From positions 124,001-188,000 of the forward strand of contig QUOL01000003.1 in NCBI GenBank assembly GCA_009761415.1: a DNA stretch of 64,000 nucleotides, read 5' to 3'. The notes beneath the pieces were generated by a model, which saw only the letters and a program-made list of their open reading frames with translations, was not told the origin of the DNA and did no database searches. The stretch is from Sarcomyxa edulis. Taxonomy: Eukaryota; Basidiomycota; Agaricomycetes; Agaricales; Mycenaceae. Of this stretch, positions 47,247 to 58,307 are shown in pieces (the stretch's first letter is position 1; each line of letters begins with the position of its first letter). Made by a program: the position numbers and the translations under genes.

Positions 47247-48005
47247 ACGGATTCTGACATAGATTGACATAGATTTGGACTATCGAACCTTTTTACCTAT
47301 AGTCCACGGACACGGACTCAAAATAATGTTAATTACCTGTACAAAACCAGCTATTCGATGTTATAATCGTCGCAATGTCGACGTAGAATAGATCCAGCTC
47401 GCGATGGATCTACAAACCAGCGAATACGATACTTCGGCGACTGACTTAAACTGAGGTGCACGCAAAACGTACTTCTCCTGGTCAACCGAGACCTGTAATT
47501 GATTGCGCCTTCAATTTGAATGAAATGTCAGTCCGACCAACGCATTGGAGTCAGAATGATAAATAACAGATGAATGTGAATGAAACTAGCAATGCCGATG
47601 TGAATAAAGTGAACGAGTATGCGTATTAACTACTAGCAGTAGTCCTTATGAAACTACAAGGGTCATGTCCGATCCAGTCGTTGTATGTGGACAGCCAAGA
47701 GATAACGCGAAAGAATATAACGTCTAGTTGACGACGAGATGTTACCAGAGGTCAGGGCGGAGGTGTAGGATGAGGTGTGCGCGTAGATGGAGAGCAAGGA
47801 TGAATGAGTTGTGGATGGTGATATAAGTAATGAGTCGACTCGAGGCCTTTTCTTCTTCGGCGTCCCAGGATGCGAAAGTCGATTGGCAGCGAGCATGCAA
47901 GAAGGAAATTAGAAATAAATGTTCATTCATTATGATCATCAATCAATCAGGCAAAATAACTCCGCCCGCTTCTCCCTTGCGTCTGAAGCCGAATAAGAGA
48001 ACTAC
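47247..48005. other. convergent 3' intergenic region
   Basis: No gene seen between the converging CBM20 and GT2 genes. Short overlapping frames only. Confidence 0.5.
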
Positions 48006-49853
48006 CTAGCGAAACCGACATCGCCTCCAGCGGTAGCATCATCGACATCTCCCCTTCTCTTCCCACTCGTCCGTCTCTGAGCACCTTGCTGGAACGGTGT
48101 GGTCGTCGTAGGCGTAAGGGAATCTGCATCTCCATACGGTGATGCATCGTCGTGGAAAGGAGATATCAAGGATGGATCACGGAATGGCGATTGGCCTGGA
48201 GCATTCGCATCGTCATTGAAAGGAGAAAGGGTGTTAGTGCGGGGCGGTGCATCACGGAAAGAGTGTGGTGGAACCTGATCATTGTTGTACGGAGATTTTT
48301 CGTTATGACGATTGGCATTGGCGTCATCTTCCCGATCAGCAGCCGCGGTGGCAGCTGAGGCATCACCAATACCAGCACGCGTTCCCCACCCAGTCTATAT
48401 GAAACACCATGAGACACAAAGATTGGGGAGAAAGGGCACGCCTACTGACCTCGTGGAGCGTGCACAAGGCATATAATTTCATGATTGCGAAATAATATCC
48501 GAAAAGGATAAAGGCTGGGACATGGATGATGTCCTGTGGGCGATGCCAGAGATGAGGTAATAGCTTAGCAGTACGTGTCGCGAAAAGCCAGACGATGTAC
48601 GATAGAAGGATATTCCTGGAAATGGGTGCTCAGCAACGTTATGAGCAGCGAGGGCGATAGCGAGACATACCACCACGGTAAATGATAACCGCCGTCAGCA
48701 GCAGAAAGTGTACTCTTATACATGAGGTAAGACACTAAACACGGTCCCACGAGGAGTGTGAAAGGATTGAAGAGCTTGTCCACCTAATTTCCGCAGTAGC
48801 GTCAAGAAAAAACAATCTCGCCCAAAGGAGAGTTCAGAGGACGTACCATGGTATAGGCAACATACGGATGAGAAGTCCAAATGAATCTCTCTGTAAACAG
48901 ACTTCGTAGATCTGATCTCCAAGTATTTCTCGTCCACCGCAGCACTTGTTTTAAAAACCGCCAGTTCGGCTTCATGGTACTCAGAAGTTCTGCTTCTTTG
49001 CAACATTGCACATACGTGTTCCACCCATGACTGACCATCCACCGAGTCAAAAACTTGTCGTCTCCCGAATTGAGCTGGTATTTCCCTAACCAGTAATCGT
49101 GGGTGAAACCGTGCAAAAATTCCGGGTCCTTGAGAATGACAGTGCGATAGGCAGCAGTACGACCAGACAAGCATGGAAGGCCCCCGTCGATATGGGTCGA
49201 TGCAGAGATTTCGATGTTACGAATTGTGAGACGGAAAGCAGCAAGGACTTCCCAGACCGTCATGTGAGACCCAACGGGCTGGACACGTTGACCCGTGCCC
49301 ACACCACCGACTTTCTGGTCCTCAAAGCACGCGAGGGTATATGGTAATAGGGTTGGGGGCCAGATGGCATCATCGTCCGCGAACACGATGATGTCGGTAG
49401 TGGTGTTCTTAATGCCGTGACTCATTTGGAGTCGTTTGTTGGCAAAGGGAACGGTGAGAACGCGAATGCGGCTTGGGTCGACAGCATTGGCAAGGTCTTG
49501 AAGAGGTCCCAGCATTTTCTCCTCCGTGATGATGAGGATTTCTTTGGGTTTGCCGACAAGCCATGAGTGAGCCGCTTCTTTGAATTCTTCACCAGCGTCA
49601 ATGGTGGGTACGATGATGGTTACATCTTCAGAGGCGATGTAGGTTGGGTTTTCTGGGAGAGGTACTGGGCGATAGGTGAGAAAGGCGGTGATACGGATTA
49701 GGTACCATAGGTATCGGTAAAACCTGCGGAATCGTTGTCAGTGGTAACACGACGTTATTGGGCTGAAAAGGCTCACCCGATGACACCAAATGGAATGACT
49801 AGGAGACTCGTTAAGCAAATTACAGAAACTGGGTAGTTAAATGTCCTTACAAA
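48006..49853 (-). CDS. Cps1-type GT2 polysaccharide synthase (5' end unresolved)
   Basis: Integral-membrane processive GT2 enzyme resembling Cryptococcus Cps1, a hyaluronan-synthase-like polysaccharide synthase. N-terminal helices: YPVSVICLTSLLVIPFGVIG and FYRYLWYLIRITAFL. Catalytic domain: EDVTIIVPTIDAGEEF, DIIVFADDDAIWPPTLLPY (DxD), GGVGTGQRV, HIDGGLPCLSGRTAAYRT, LNSGDDKFLTRWMVSHGW (GDD) and the QxxRW motif in KQVLRWTRNTWRSD. More membrane helices follow (FNPFTLLVGPCLVSYLMY, ILLSYIVWLFATRT, DIIHVPAFILFGYYFAIMKL). The tail of ~120 residues is disordered and repeats an SPF-x-D motif (SPFNDD, SPFRDP, SPFHDD). All catalytic motifs are present. The first exon upstream of 49853 could not be placed; only a few residues seem to be missing. 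Confidence 0.82.
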
Positions 49854-51054
49854 CTGGAAAATTATCAGACGTCAGATACAACATCTGAATTCCGTGGTAT
49901 TAGCTGTAAACAGGCGGTTAAAAAGAGCGGACGGCGCCAGGCGACGACGGGAATATTCGAGACACGCCGCAGATAAGGGACCTCGACGGAGGAATACCAG
50001 GAATAAAAGAGTTGTATGGAGAGAAACTGAAGAGAGGAAGGAGGAAAGTCGATGAAACCTCTCAAAATGCCCGTCACTCGCCGCCTCAGCTTCGGACTTT
50101 GAATCCGGTAATAATCACTCACGTATTTTCGCGCCCACAATTCGGTCCTCTTGCGTTTGCGTTTGGAACCCGTCTATGAATACCTTACATCCTATTTCTG
50201 AACATGACCGACACACTCGCTTTCTAGAGTATACTTATGAACTCTGGCCTTTTTCCCTCTTGTTTTTTGAAGTCGAAAGTCCCCAGTCCAAGTCAGCCAG
50301 CGTACAACCTTGGCGCATCGACAAAGATCTCCTTGGCAACGGTCTATCGATAACAGCGGTTGTTGAAAACTTCAAGGATAACGCGACGAGATGCCACGTA
50401 GAATGTCGAAACAGCGTCGGGATTTGCACAGTGCGCTTGAGCCAGTGGCATTTGATCCGGGGAACTCATCCTGCAGGCAGACTGGCAAGTGCATACTTGG
50501 ATATGGATGGCCTGATAGCACAGCTTACCTCAGGGGCATCTTGTTACGCTCGAGCTTTCCCCATCACTTCCAGGACGAACTGGTGCGATCACAAAGATAC
50601 GACAATAACGACAATGCATCAACATCCTAAACGATGCACAGCTTAGGGTCCGACTCGGACAGTGTTCTACAGATACATAGATCATAAAGCTGTACATACA
50701 TGTCTTACGATCCTCGAAAACCCAACGGATGAGTTTCTAGCTCGTGGTCTTCAAATCACGATAATCCGACCTCCTTGCGATTGTCTGTCACCGAGTTACT
50801 CGCTAAGTACACAAGCTCTACTACTGTCGGCAGAACCAAGTAACAATATCTGCAATAGACGACATGCATAGGGCGCCATCGTTCTTGGGCTTGGGACGCT
50901 CTACCTTCGAAGAACATTCATTCAGTCGGCCTGTAGACATAACACGACAGCAAGCACGTATCATAAGCCAGTGTTTTCGTAACACTTTGCCATATCGAAC
51001 AAACGTGCGACATGGCACATTTCTGATTGGTCTAGCTGCATATGTCGCGAAGGC
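49854..51054. other. intergenic, insertion flank of the hAT element
   Basis: Includes the unresolved 5' end of the GT2 gene. A plus-strand frame at 50176-50646 (156 codons, ATG start) has no recognisable motif and is not called. The right edge is the target site of the hAT element. Confidence 0.45.
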
Positions 51055-51062
51055 AGTAAGAC
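51055..51062. repeat. target-site duplication, left (AGTAAGAC)
   Basis: Exact 8-bp copy of the sequence at 55259-55266, directly abutting the left terminus TAGTGTTGCCG. An 8-bp duplication is diagnostic of the hAT superfamily. Confidence 0.95.
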
Positions 51063-51282
51063 TAGTGTTGCCGCGAGTTGAGTTGAAGCGAAGCGAGTTG
51101 GTAAACTCGTTGCAACTCGAATTTTCGAGTTATAACGAAGTGAGTTGCCGAGAAACTCGCGAGTTGGAGCCAAATTCGGACAGGCTTTCAGCCAATAGGA
51201 CACCGAGGACCGATCGCCGAGGTGCTCAGAGACTTCGACAGTGGTAGTTCTCAAACATATAATACATCTATCTATTTGCTAT

Positions 51283-54200
51283 CTATGCAGTATTTTCCGA
51301 GTTCCTAATAAGATCCTTCAATTCCTCATATCTCCCGGCTTCCATCAACTCTCGAACGGTCCTCTGTGTTACCTCCCCTTCGAGGTTGTAGTCCCGTTCA
51401 TCTGCAATGAACTCCGAAGTGAAATCGAGGCGATCCTGCCGGTAATTGAATTTTAGTATCTGAAGGACTTCGATGAAAGCGGGGGATAGTCGGTTTCGGC
51501 GGGGAGTACATGTATCCTTGCTGGAAGAGAATATCCTCTCGCATGGGACAGACGAAGCTTGTGCCGGTAAGATGTCCATTGCAACATGGAATAGAAGCTT
51601 GAAGTCAAGCTCTTTATTCTACGAATTCAAAATCAGTCATACAGTCTATAAAAACATCATGCAGGACGTACATCCCAGTACCGGACTAAGTCTATAGAAC
51701 GGTGGCATTCAGAGATGACACCTTCCTCTTCGTATCTATGCAGCTCGCGTTCAGCTTCCTTACGGTCGTTTATGGTCTCCTGCCTCTCTAGTTCAGCCTT
51801 TTCCTGGTTGTCTGGTGGTGGATCTGACGGAGCAGGTGTCGAGTCCAAGGATGGAGTTTGGGATCTTGACAATCCCGAGGTACTTAGAAGGTTGGCCAAG
51901 GAGCTGGACCGGCGATGAGCAGTGGCCAGATCACGCAAGCGATCAAGGCCTCTTGACTGGTTAGTAGCAGCACGGGTCGTCCTGAGCTCGGAAAGAGATC
52001 CGGTGCGTGAAAGAGTACTGGATCCGGATTGGCGCGAACGCGCTGCTTTCTCGAGTCGAATGTGTCGATGGTATGTTGTCATCTATTCAGTGATGCAGTT
52101 GAGTAACTCAAAGCCCATCCAGAATCTGATAAACGTACCGCTTCGAGCATCCACTCTCTAGCTTGTGAGACTTCATCAGCATTCCAGTGAGCTGTCATCC
52201 ACTCGAATTTCATTGAAGGATTAAGAACTACAAAATATATGGTCAGTCAGTACAAAGCTTGCTATATATATAAGAGTGTCATATCTTACTCATCGCAAGA
52301 GCATAGACCCGCGTCGACCGAGACTTATGAATATATTCTTTCAGTTTTGCGAGGCCAACAGATATGTAATGAGAAAGTTCTGGAATACGGGTCTTCATCG
52401 CCTCCCAAGCGACGAGAAGACTCTCGTATACTGGTAGGGCCATGGAGAGTGTTGGGGTGCGTTCCGAACAAAGCAGTTCCTGAGCCGCGTTTGGTATTCC
52501 AAAGATCTGATGAATATCCCCCACAACAGCGAGCGACTCGGGGCTGTGGAGATGAGACACCATTTCCATGTTACGTGGTCGTCGAATGAAGAACTCAATT
52601 GCCTGAATTGCCCAATAATAATCAACATAAGGTTTTAAGAAGACCGAGCAATGAAAACGTACAAGGTATAAGTCAAGAATGCGCCCCAGCATGTTGAAAG
52701 TTGAGGACCATCTCGTCTCGCAGTCACGAAGGAGTTGAAGTTCGGGGAGCTGAATTGATTTACCGTCAATCTTCCAGTCTCCCGATTTGTTACCATCGAC
52801 AATGGCTTGCTTCAAATCCTCTCGGCGTTGACCTGATGCTCTGCACGCAGCGACGAGTTCACGACAGCGGCGGATCGGTTGTGTCTCCAAGATTGTGGCA
52901 TACTTTTGAAGCTCCAGAGCGCGCGCTGGATCACTGGAGGAGTGCAGAACTGGATCCGTTGGATTTTCATTTAACTCTTCCATTACCCGCTGTGTTGCGA
53001 TGTTAATGACATGTGGAAAACAACTAAGACAGATCAGTGAAAAGAAACGAAGAGATGGAAACCAATAAATACCGGATACGGTTACCATCGGCATCATATT
53101 GGATATTGTCGGCTTCGAGGAGATGTTCGAAGTGGTCCATGTGAGTGTTATTAGTACCTGCGTTGTCCATCGTACTTTGCCCAAGCTGCAATTCTGTCAA
53201 TGTGAGTTCATGAGAGTCAAGAAGTCGAGAATCAGACATGCCTTCTTTAATATGCCCGCGGCCTTGAGAAGATCATAGAATACTTTAGCAGTATGTTCGC
53301 CAGCATGAGAGCCAGCTATGTGACGAAATGCGAGAAGGCGCGCCTTCAATTCTAATCGCCCAACATGGTCACGAGCCATGTAGTGCGCCGTGACCCCCAT
53401 AAATCCGTAGAGGTGACTTGGGTCGCTCCAGAGGTCCATAGTTGTGGATACGCGACCAAGCGCATGCTGATAGAATGAGATTTGTCAGAACACGGGAACT
53501 TCCAAGTTGTCATGCACCTCACCTGAAGCTCATGTTTCATTTTGTTGTATACCTCGTTGTATTCCGCAAATATCAAGTCCTTCATTTGCGTCCGGTGGGG
53601 AATATCTTCTTCACTAACATTGTCTCCGAGGTATGCCAGCAGCTCTCGAAATTCCGGGTTTTCGACCACATTGATTGACTAGATAGAGGATTGTTAGCAT
53701 CAACATAAGCGAGCAACGTTAAGGAATACTACCTGATCATCAGCTACGATCCACCGCATCAAAAGTTTGCGAAACCGGTCCATAGAAAATTCCTCACGTT
53801 CAGTGCCTTTTTCGTCAGACGGAGCGAGTCTGTTTGAGTGTTTCAAGTGTTCGATCTTGCAAGTGCCGGTATAGAGTTGTTCGTGGAATTTCTTGAGGTG
53901 GGCACGGATGGTTGATGTCATTCCATCGCCATTACGCCAGACATGCCACTTATGTCTGGACGTTGCCGGTTAGCGACTAGTCATTTATGAGCGAGAGGAT
54001 AGGACTTACGTGCATAGCTTACAACCTAAAAAAGGTGTTGATGGTCTTTCGAACAATATAGGCTCGTTAGTTGGCCTTCTTTCGGGTTCTTCGCTCTCTT
54101 TTAATGCACGGACAAAATACCAACAGTCTGTCGCGTTGGCGGTGGATACGCGTCTTTTCCGTGGTGGATACACTGTCTCGGGAGGGACCGTTGGCAGGTC

Positions 54201-55013
54201 TGACAGTGTGGTTTCGGTGGGATTGTCAGAGTTAGATTGTCGAGAGGCAGAAATGGAGGTAGTCGAAAGACTCGGAGCATTGGAGGTGGATTCGGATGGT
54301 CCCACACCGCAAATAGCAGCAACTAAAGGCGGTCCGATAGGCACAACAATGTCTCTATGCCGTTTTCTGCTAGTTGCACCAGAAGGATTAGCACCGCGCT
54401 TACGCTTTGCCTGTGCTGCAGGCGCGCCATTGACTACCTGTGCTGCAGGAGCACCGTTAACGAAAAAAGGCGTGTTATCTTGCAGAGCGCCGTGGTTTCC
54501 CGAGTCTTGTGGCCCCGGTGGGTAGTAACATCCAGGTACCAGAGGGTAAGCCTGCGGGGCGACTTGAAAATGAAGCTGTTGGGAGTGAGGTCCTATAAGA
54601 CCGGGTGTCGCAGGTATTTGAGACCCAATTGGAGGTGCAGGAACTTGCGACAGTGATATGTTGGGTAGTGGGGTATTCTGAGCTGCAAAATAGGGATCTC
54701 CCCCAGGATAAAATGGAAACGCGAATTGCTGAGGAACGCGTTCAGGTCGTTGGGGTTGCGCGAGCTGAGAAGACCCCGAAGAAGGGTAAGCATTTTGGGT
54801 TTCACCGGGAAACTCAAAATTCTCAGTGACGTGGGAGGTCATAGATGTTAGCAGGAAGGGGGAAATCGATACCTTTTCACGCAAACCACCAGTATAAATC
54901 GGATCATAGTGACCTTGAGGCTCTAGCAAATTCTTGAGGAATTTTAAATTGAAGTGATCCGGAATTTGCTTGGATACTTGTACAAAACAGATAACACATG
55001 GAGGGGTATACAT
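51283..55013 (-). CDS. hAT-family transposase with BED zinc finger
   Basis: Cut-and-paste transposase. The ~320-residue N-terminal region is disordered, with a tandem VNGAPAAQ repeat and a basic patch (AKRKRGANPSG, TSRKRHRD). A BED-type finger follows: GCKLCT, then after an intron KWHVWRNGDG and IRAHLKKFHE. RNase H-like catalytic elements: TTMDLWSDPSHLYGFMGVTA (first Asp), STMDNAGTNNTHMDHF (second Asp), CFPHVINIATQRVM and the RW motif CETRWSSTFNMLGRI. The C-terminus is a full hAT dimerisation domain (DILPAQASSVPCERIFSSSK, TCTPRRNRLSP, IEVLQILKFNYR). Introns are short and splice in frame where I checked; the exact start (MYTPPCV or the internal MTSHVTENF) is open. No stop or frameshift disrupts the recognised blocks. 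Confidence 0.88.
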
Positions 55014-55213
55014 TTTGAAGCTTGAATGTGTAGTGGAGTGAAGAGAAAGACCCGCAAAGGACGCGCAAAGGACGCGTCGAGGACTGACGGTCAGAGAAAG
55101 ATACCTTACATCAGCGAAAACTCTGCATTTGGGCGAAATGCTCGAGTTGACTCGTTAACTCCCGAGTTCAACTCGCTTCACTTCGATCAAACGAGTTAGC
55201 GTTTTGTCGAACT

Positions 55214-55245
55214 GAAGCGAGTTCACCTCGAGGTGAACTCGCTTC
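55214..55245. repeat. 32-bp perfect palindrome in hAT right end
   Basis: Arm GAAGCGAGTTCACCTC followed directly by its exact reverse complement, 13 bp inside the right terminus. It contains two inverted copies of the GAAGCGAGTT subterminal motif. Confidence 0.95.
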
Positions 55246-55258
55246 GACGGCAACACTA

Positions 55259-55266
55259 AGTAAGAC
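55259..55266. repeat. target-site duplication, right (AGTAAGAC)
   Basis: Identical to 51055-51062 and directly abutting the right terminus of the hAT element. Confidence 0.95.
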
Positions 55267-55450
55267 AGAATCAGTCTAATACGCCACCAATTAACCATCG
55301 AGGTGCGTACTTACCCAGACAATCGAGCCTGAGCCTGATCAATCATCATTACAGCCATCAATTTAGGGTCGTGGCGATGTCTAGACGATGCGCCAAGCCT
55401 GTATATTCCTAGCAATGCTTGAATCATAACCACCTTCTTTCTCCTTCCCA

Positions 55451-57087
55451 ATGCCCTCCATCATCTTAGACAACACCGACCCAGCCATTCAGTTTGTCGG
55501 GAACTGGACTACGGACGCGACTAGTTCCTCGATGTTGAACGGAACATACGCCTTTCCTAACCTTGTCACCAGCAAGAAATCCCAAGATCATGGACTCAAG
55601 TATACTTTTCATGGTACGCGTCACGATACGTTATATAACCTACGGCTTCTGATGTATATGAACATCCTAGGAACAGCGCTGGATATATATGGGCAGACAC
55701 ACGACCCGCTCACTGTGCAGTATGTACTCGACAAACATACCGCGGTGACGAATTCCACCGACCAGTTTAACGGAGCGCTCACTATTGGGGTGAGTCCTCG
55801 CAGATTTCAACGGGACGTCATTAAATCTAAGAGTTTAGACTGGCGTTCGCTGGTTCAGTCTGTCGCAGCTGTCCGATAACCTCCATACCGTGAACTTGAC
55901 AACAGTCAATGGATTGCCGTATTTCGATTATATGGTCATTACTACGTCGAACAAGGATGCTCTAAAAGGACGTAACATCATTCTAGATGACTCCGACGCG
56001 GCTCTCCAGTATTCGGGTAAATGGTCGAGTCAATCCCAGCAGATATTCGACAGCGGTCTGCCTTACCTGAATACTTCGCGTGGAAGTAATGCAGAGAATG
56101 ATACGGTATCGTTTAATTTTGTAGGTGTGTCTTTGGCAATAACTTATATGGACAAGTATTAATATCTTTGCCAGGGACATCCGTCGCAGTGTTTGGATTA
56201 TTGAATCAACAGTCAGGCGCTCTCTCCTCGACGTATAGCGTTGACGGATCTACACCCGTGGTTTACACCCCATACAATGGCTCTCAGACCGCAGAGAACT
56301 CTACATGGGCACTGCACCAACAATTCTTCCAGGCAGATTTGCCCTCTGGCAATCACACCCTTCACGTGAACGTTAGCGAAGTCACTGGTTCGCAGATGTT
56401 CTGGATCGACTACATCATCTACAACGATGGGTTTTCTACAAAATCTCCCTCAGACGCACCTTATCAAGGCACTCCGGTCATCAACACCACAAACGCGAAA
56501 CCCGGAATCATCGCTGGTGCAGTCTGTGGCGGGGTAATCATACTCGCGTTGATTATGTTTGTAACGCGACGGAGATATCGACGCGATCATCCAACGCAGA
56601 ATAAACACGTCGAGTCTCCATCATCTGGTATGTTCACTGTATTGGATCGTTGGCTAATCATATCCTGAGTTTTGCGTGTGTAGGATCCTCTCTACCTCTG
56701 GTTAGTTCGCATTCCAGAGTATCCTCTATCTTGGACAATTATGAAGTTCTTCCCGACTCTACTGTTGTATTGACGCATACTCTTGCCATCCATCGCTCTC
56801 AAGAAGCTTCGGACGCAGCTCTACCCTCTTATACCAGACGCGCTTCGGTCCCCCCTATTGTTCCAACGCCTTCCGATACCCTGCAGATTGACGCGCCAGA
56901 ACCATCCTATTCAAATTCTCCACCCATACCGACACCGGTGGCAGTTTCCGTCAACCCTCCACCTGGTAATACCGAGACTGATATGGAGAGACTGCGTAGG
57001 GAGGTCGAACAGCTTCGTCAGGAAAACTCTCGCCTGCAGGCTTCTTCCGAGCCTCCTCCTGCATATGATGATCGACCGATAGCGTAA
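55451..57087 (+). CDS. two-module beta-sandwich membrane protein
   Basis: Same basidiomycete family as the gene at 16327 but with two ectodomain modules. Module 1 starts SIILDNTDPAIQFVGNW and continues GLKYTFHGTALDIYGQT and LPYFDYMVITTSN. Module 2 repeats the pattern: NIILDDSDAALQYSGKW, VSFNFVGTSVAVFGLLN, YSVDGSTPVVYTP and MFWIDYIIYND. One membrane helix (PGIIAGAVCGGVIILALIMF) precedes VTRRRYRRD. The tail has a coiled coil, DMERLRREVEQLRQENSRLQ, and ends PPPAYDDRPIA, where PPAY could recruit a WW-domain ligase. Introns restore each strand in phase (TFHG/TALD, TIG/LSDN, FVG/TSV). No signal peptide is visible at ATG 55451. Function unknown; ligand binding at the surface is inferred. Confidence 0.75.
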
Positions 57088-57387
57088 CACTTAGAGTTTC
57101 TTTCCTGCACCTATATACCCTTGTTGTACTTAATGGAATCTGGAGCCAAATGCAAGCGCACATAGAAATCACAATACAGACGATCCTGCATCGAAAGCAC
57201 TGAAACATATTCATTGGATACTGAAGAAGACGCATCGACATGTCTAAAAGGCTTTCATGACCTCCGGCTGGGTACACTGTAAGTACCGTGCGTTCATCTC
57301 AGGCGGTTCATCAAACATGTGCAGTTTGCTGACTTTCTGTTACCTACGCTCATAGAAATTGAGGTGCATTCCGTTCAAGTTCAAGCC
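57088..57387. other. convergent 3' intergenic region
   Basis: No gene seen between the converging membrane protein and glutathione S-transferase genes. Confidence 0.5.
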
Positions 57388-58175
57388 TCAAGACTCGTAG
57401 AACCCGTCTAGAAATGCTCCCCATCGCCCACCATTCCAACTACTGATATCTTGCCATTCCTTGCTCTTCTCTCCCAAGACTGACCTGATGTATGCCAATT
57501 CTCCTGCCAGGACGATATCCGCGAAACAGATGGACTCTCCCATAAGATGCTTTCCTTCACCATGCTTTCGAAACCAGCTATCAACGACTGCGAACCCTGC
57601 CTCCACTTCCTTCCAATCTTCCTCGCGTGCCTTGCCAGTGGGTGTCCAATCCTCGATCCTTTTACCTCCTGGCGTTTCTCTCGTGCGCTTGAAATATTCC
57701 TTGCTCGCAGGATTCAAAATGAAGTATGTAGCGGGAACCGTGAACTTTCGAACGATCGATATGCCACTGGGATATGCATACTTGAAAGCATACTGGAGTA
57801 ATCGAGTGCCTTTGGGGAAAAGTACATGTGTGTCTGTGTACGTTGCGTCCAAGTATTCGGCGATGCGACCTGAATCGGAGAGGGTCGTGCCAGTTGTTGG
57901 GTCGTAGATTACAGGGACCGTGTATAGTGGCTCGCCGTCTCGAGTACCTGTCGGTTCTGCTCCGATCTCTTTGCAGACTCTAGAAATATCCGGGTATTCC
58001 ACCCAAACAGTCTTGAATGGAAGATTTTTGATTTTCAAACATAATCTTGCGAGACAGGGTCAGCCCACTGTCCCAGTTCCTGATTCAGGGAGAGTTACCT
58101 TGTCCTTTGAGTATTGGGCGACCAAGTACCAACCGCATCGGAGGGAATGTCATACAACGTTATAGTGTCAGACAT
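57388..58175 (-). CDS. glutathione S-transferase, fungal etherase-like class
   Basis: Cytosolic glutathione S-transferase. Two exons (58099-58175, 57388-58045) give 244 aa. The thioredoxin-like N-domain begins MSDTITLYDIPSDAVGTWSP and continues NTQRTRLCLKIKNLPFKTVW, VEYPDIS, YTVPVIYDPTTG (cis-Pro) and LSDSGRIAEYLD (the GSH-binding Ser after an acidic residue). The helical C-domain runs through TPTGKAREEDWKEVEAGFAV, ESICFADIVLAGELAYIRSV and WQDISSWNGGRWGAFLDGF. The SPNT-x-x-TR-L start and VWVEYPDI resemble the etherase-like (GSTE) class expanded in wood and litter decayers. A role in clearing lignin-derived or other phenolic electrophiles is inferred. Length and motifs are complete. Confidence 0.88.
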
Positions 58176-58307
58176 GATGCTAGCCTAAGGAAGCTAGCTA
58201 TGGAACAACAAGTGGCTCGAGCGTGATCGACATATTGTTTTAGAATTCACGGACCATTCACACACGTTCAGGCTGAGGAATGAGAAGGCATCTAGGATTG
58301 ATTATAA

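Larger units (their letters stand above)
51063..55258 (-). mobile_element. complete hAT DNA transposon (4,196 bp)
   Basis: The ends are TAGTGTTGCCG at 51063-51073 and its exact inverse CGGCAACACTA at 55248-55258, flanked by identical 8-bp duplications (AGTAAGAC). Subterminal regions are packed with copies of GAGTT/AACTC and GAAGCGAGTT in both orientations (51074-51185 and 55140-55247), as expected of transposase-binding arrays. A single minus-strand gene for a hAT transposase fills most of the interior. Perfect duplications and an open transposase indicate a young, possibly autonomous insertion. It lies 192 bp upstream of the start codon of the membrane protein gene at 55451. Confidence 0.93.

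Noticed and set aside
50176..50646. 156-codon plus-strand frame beside the GT2 gene
   Set aside because: No motif, no splice support and no signal or membrane segment; it may be chance or the GT2 gene's 5' leader read on the wrong strand.
54010..54525. 171-codon plus-strand frame inside the hAT element
   Set aside because: It lies opposite the low-complexity N-terminal region of the transposase and has no recognisable domain.
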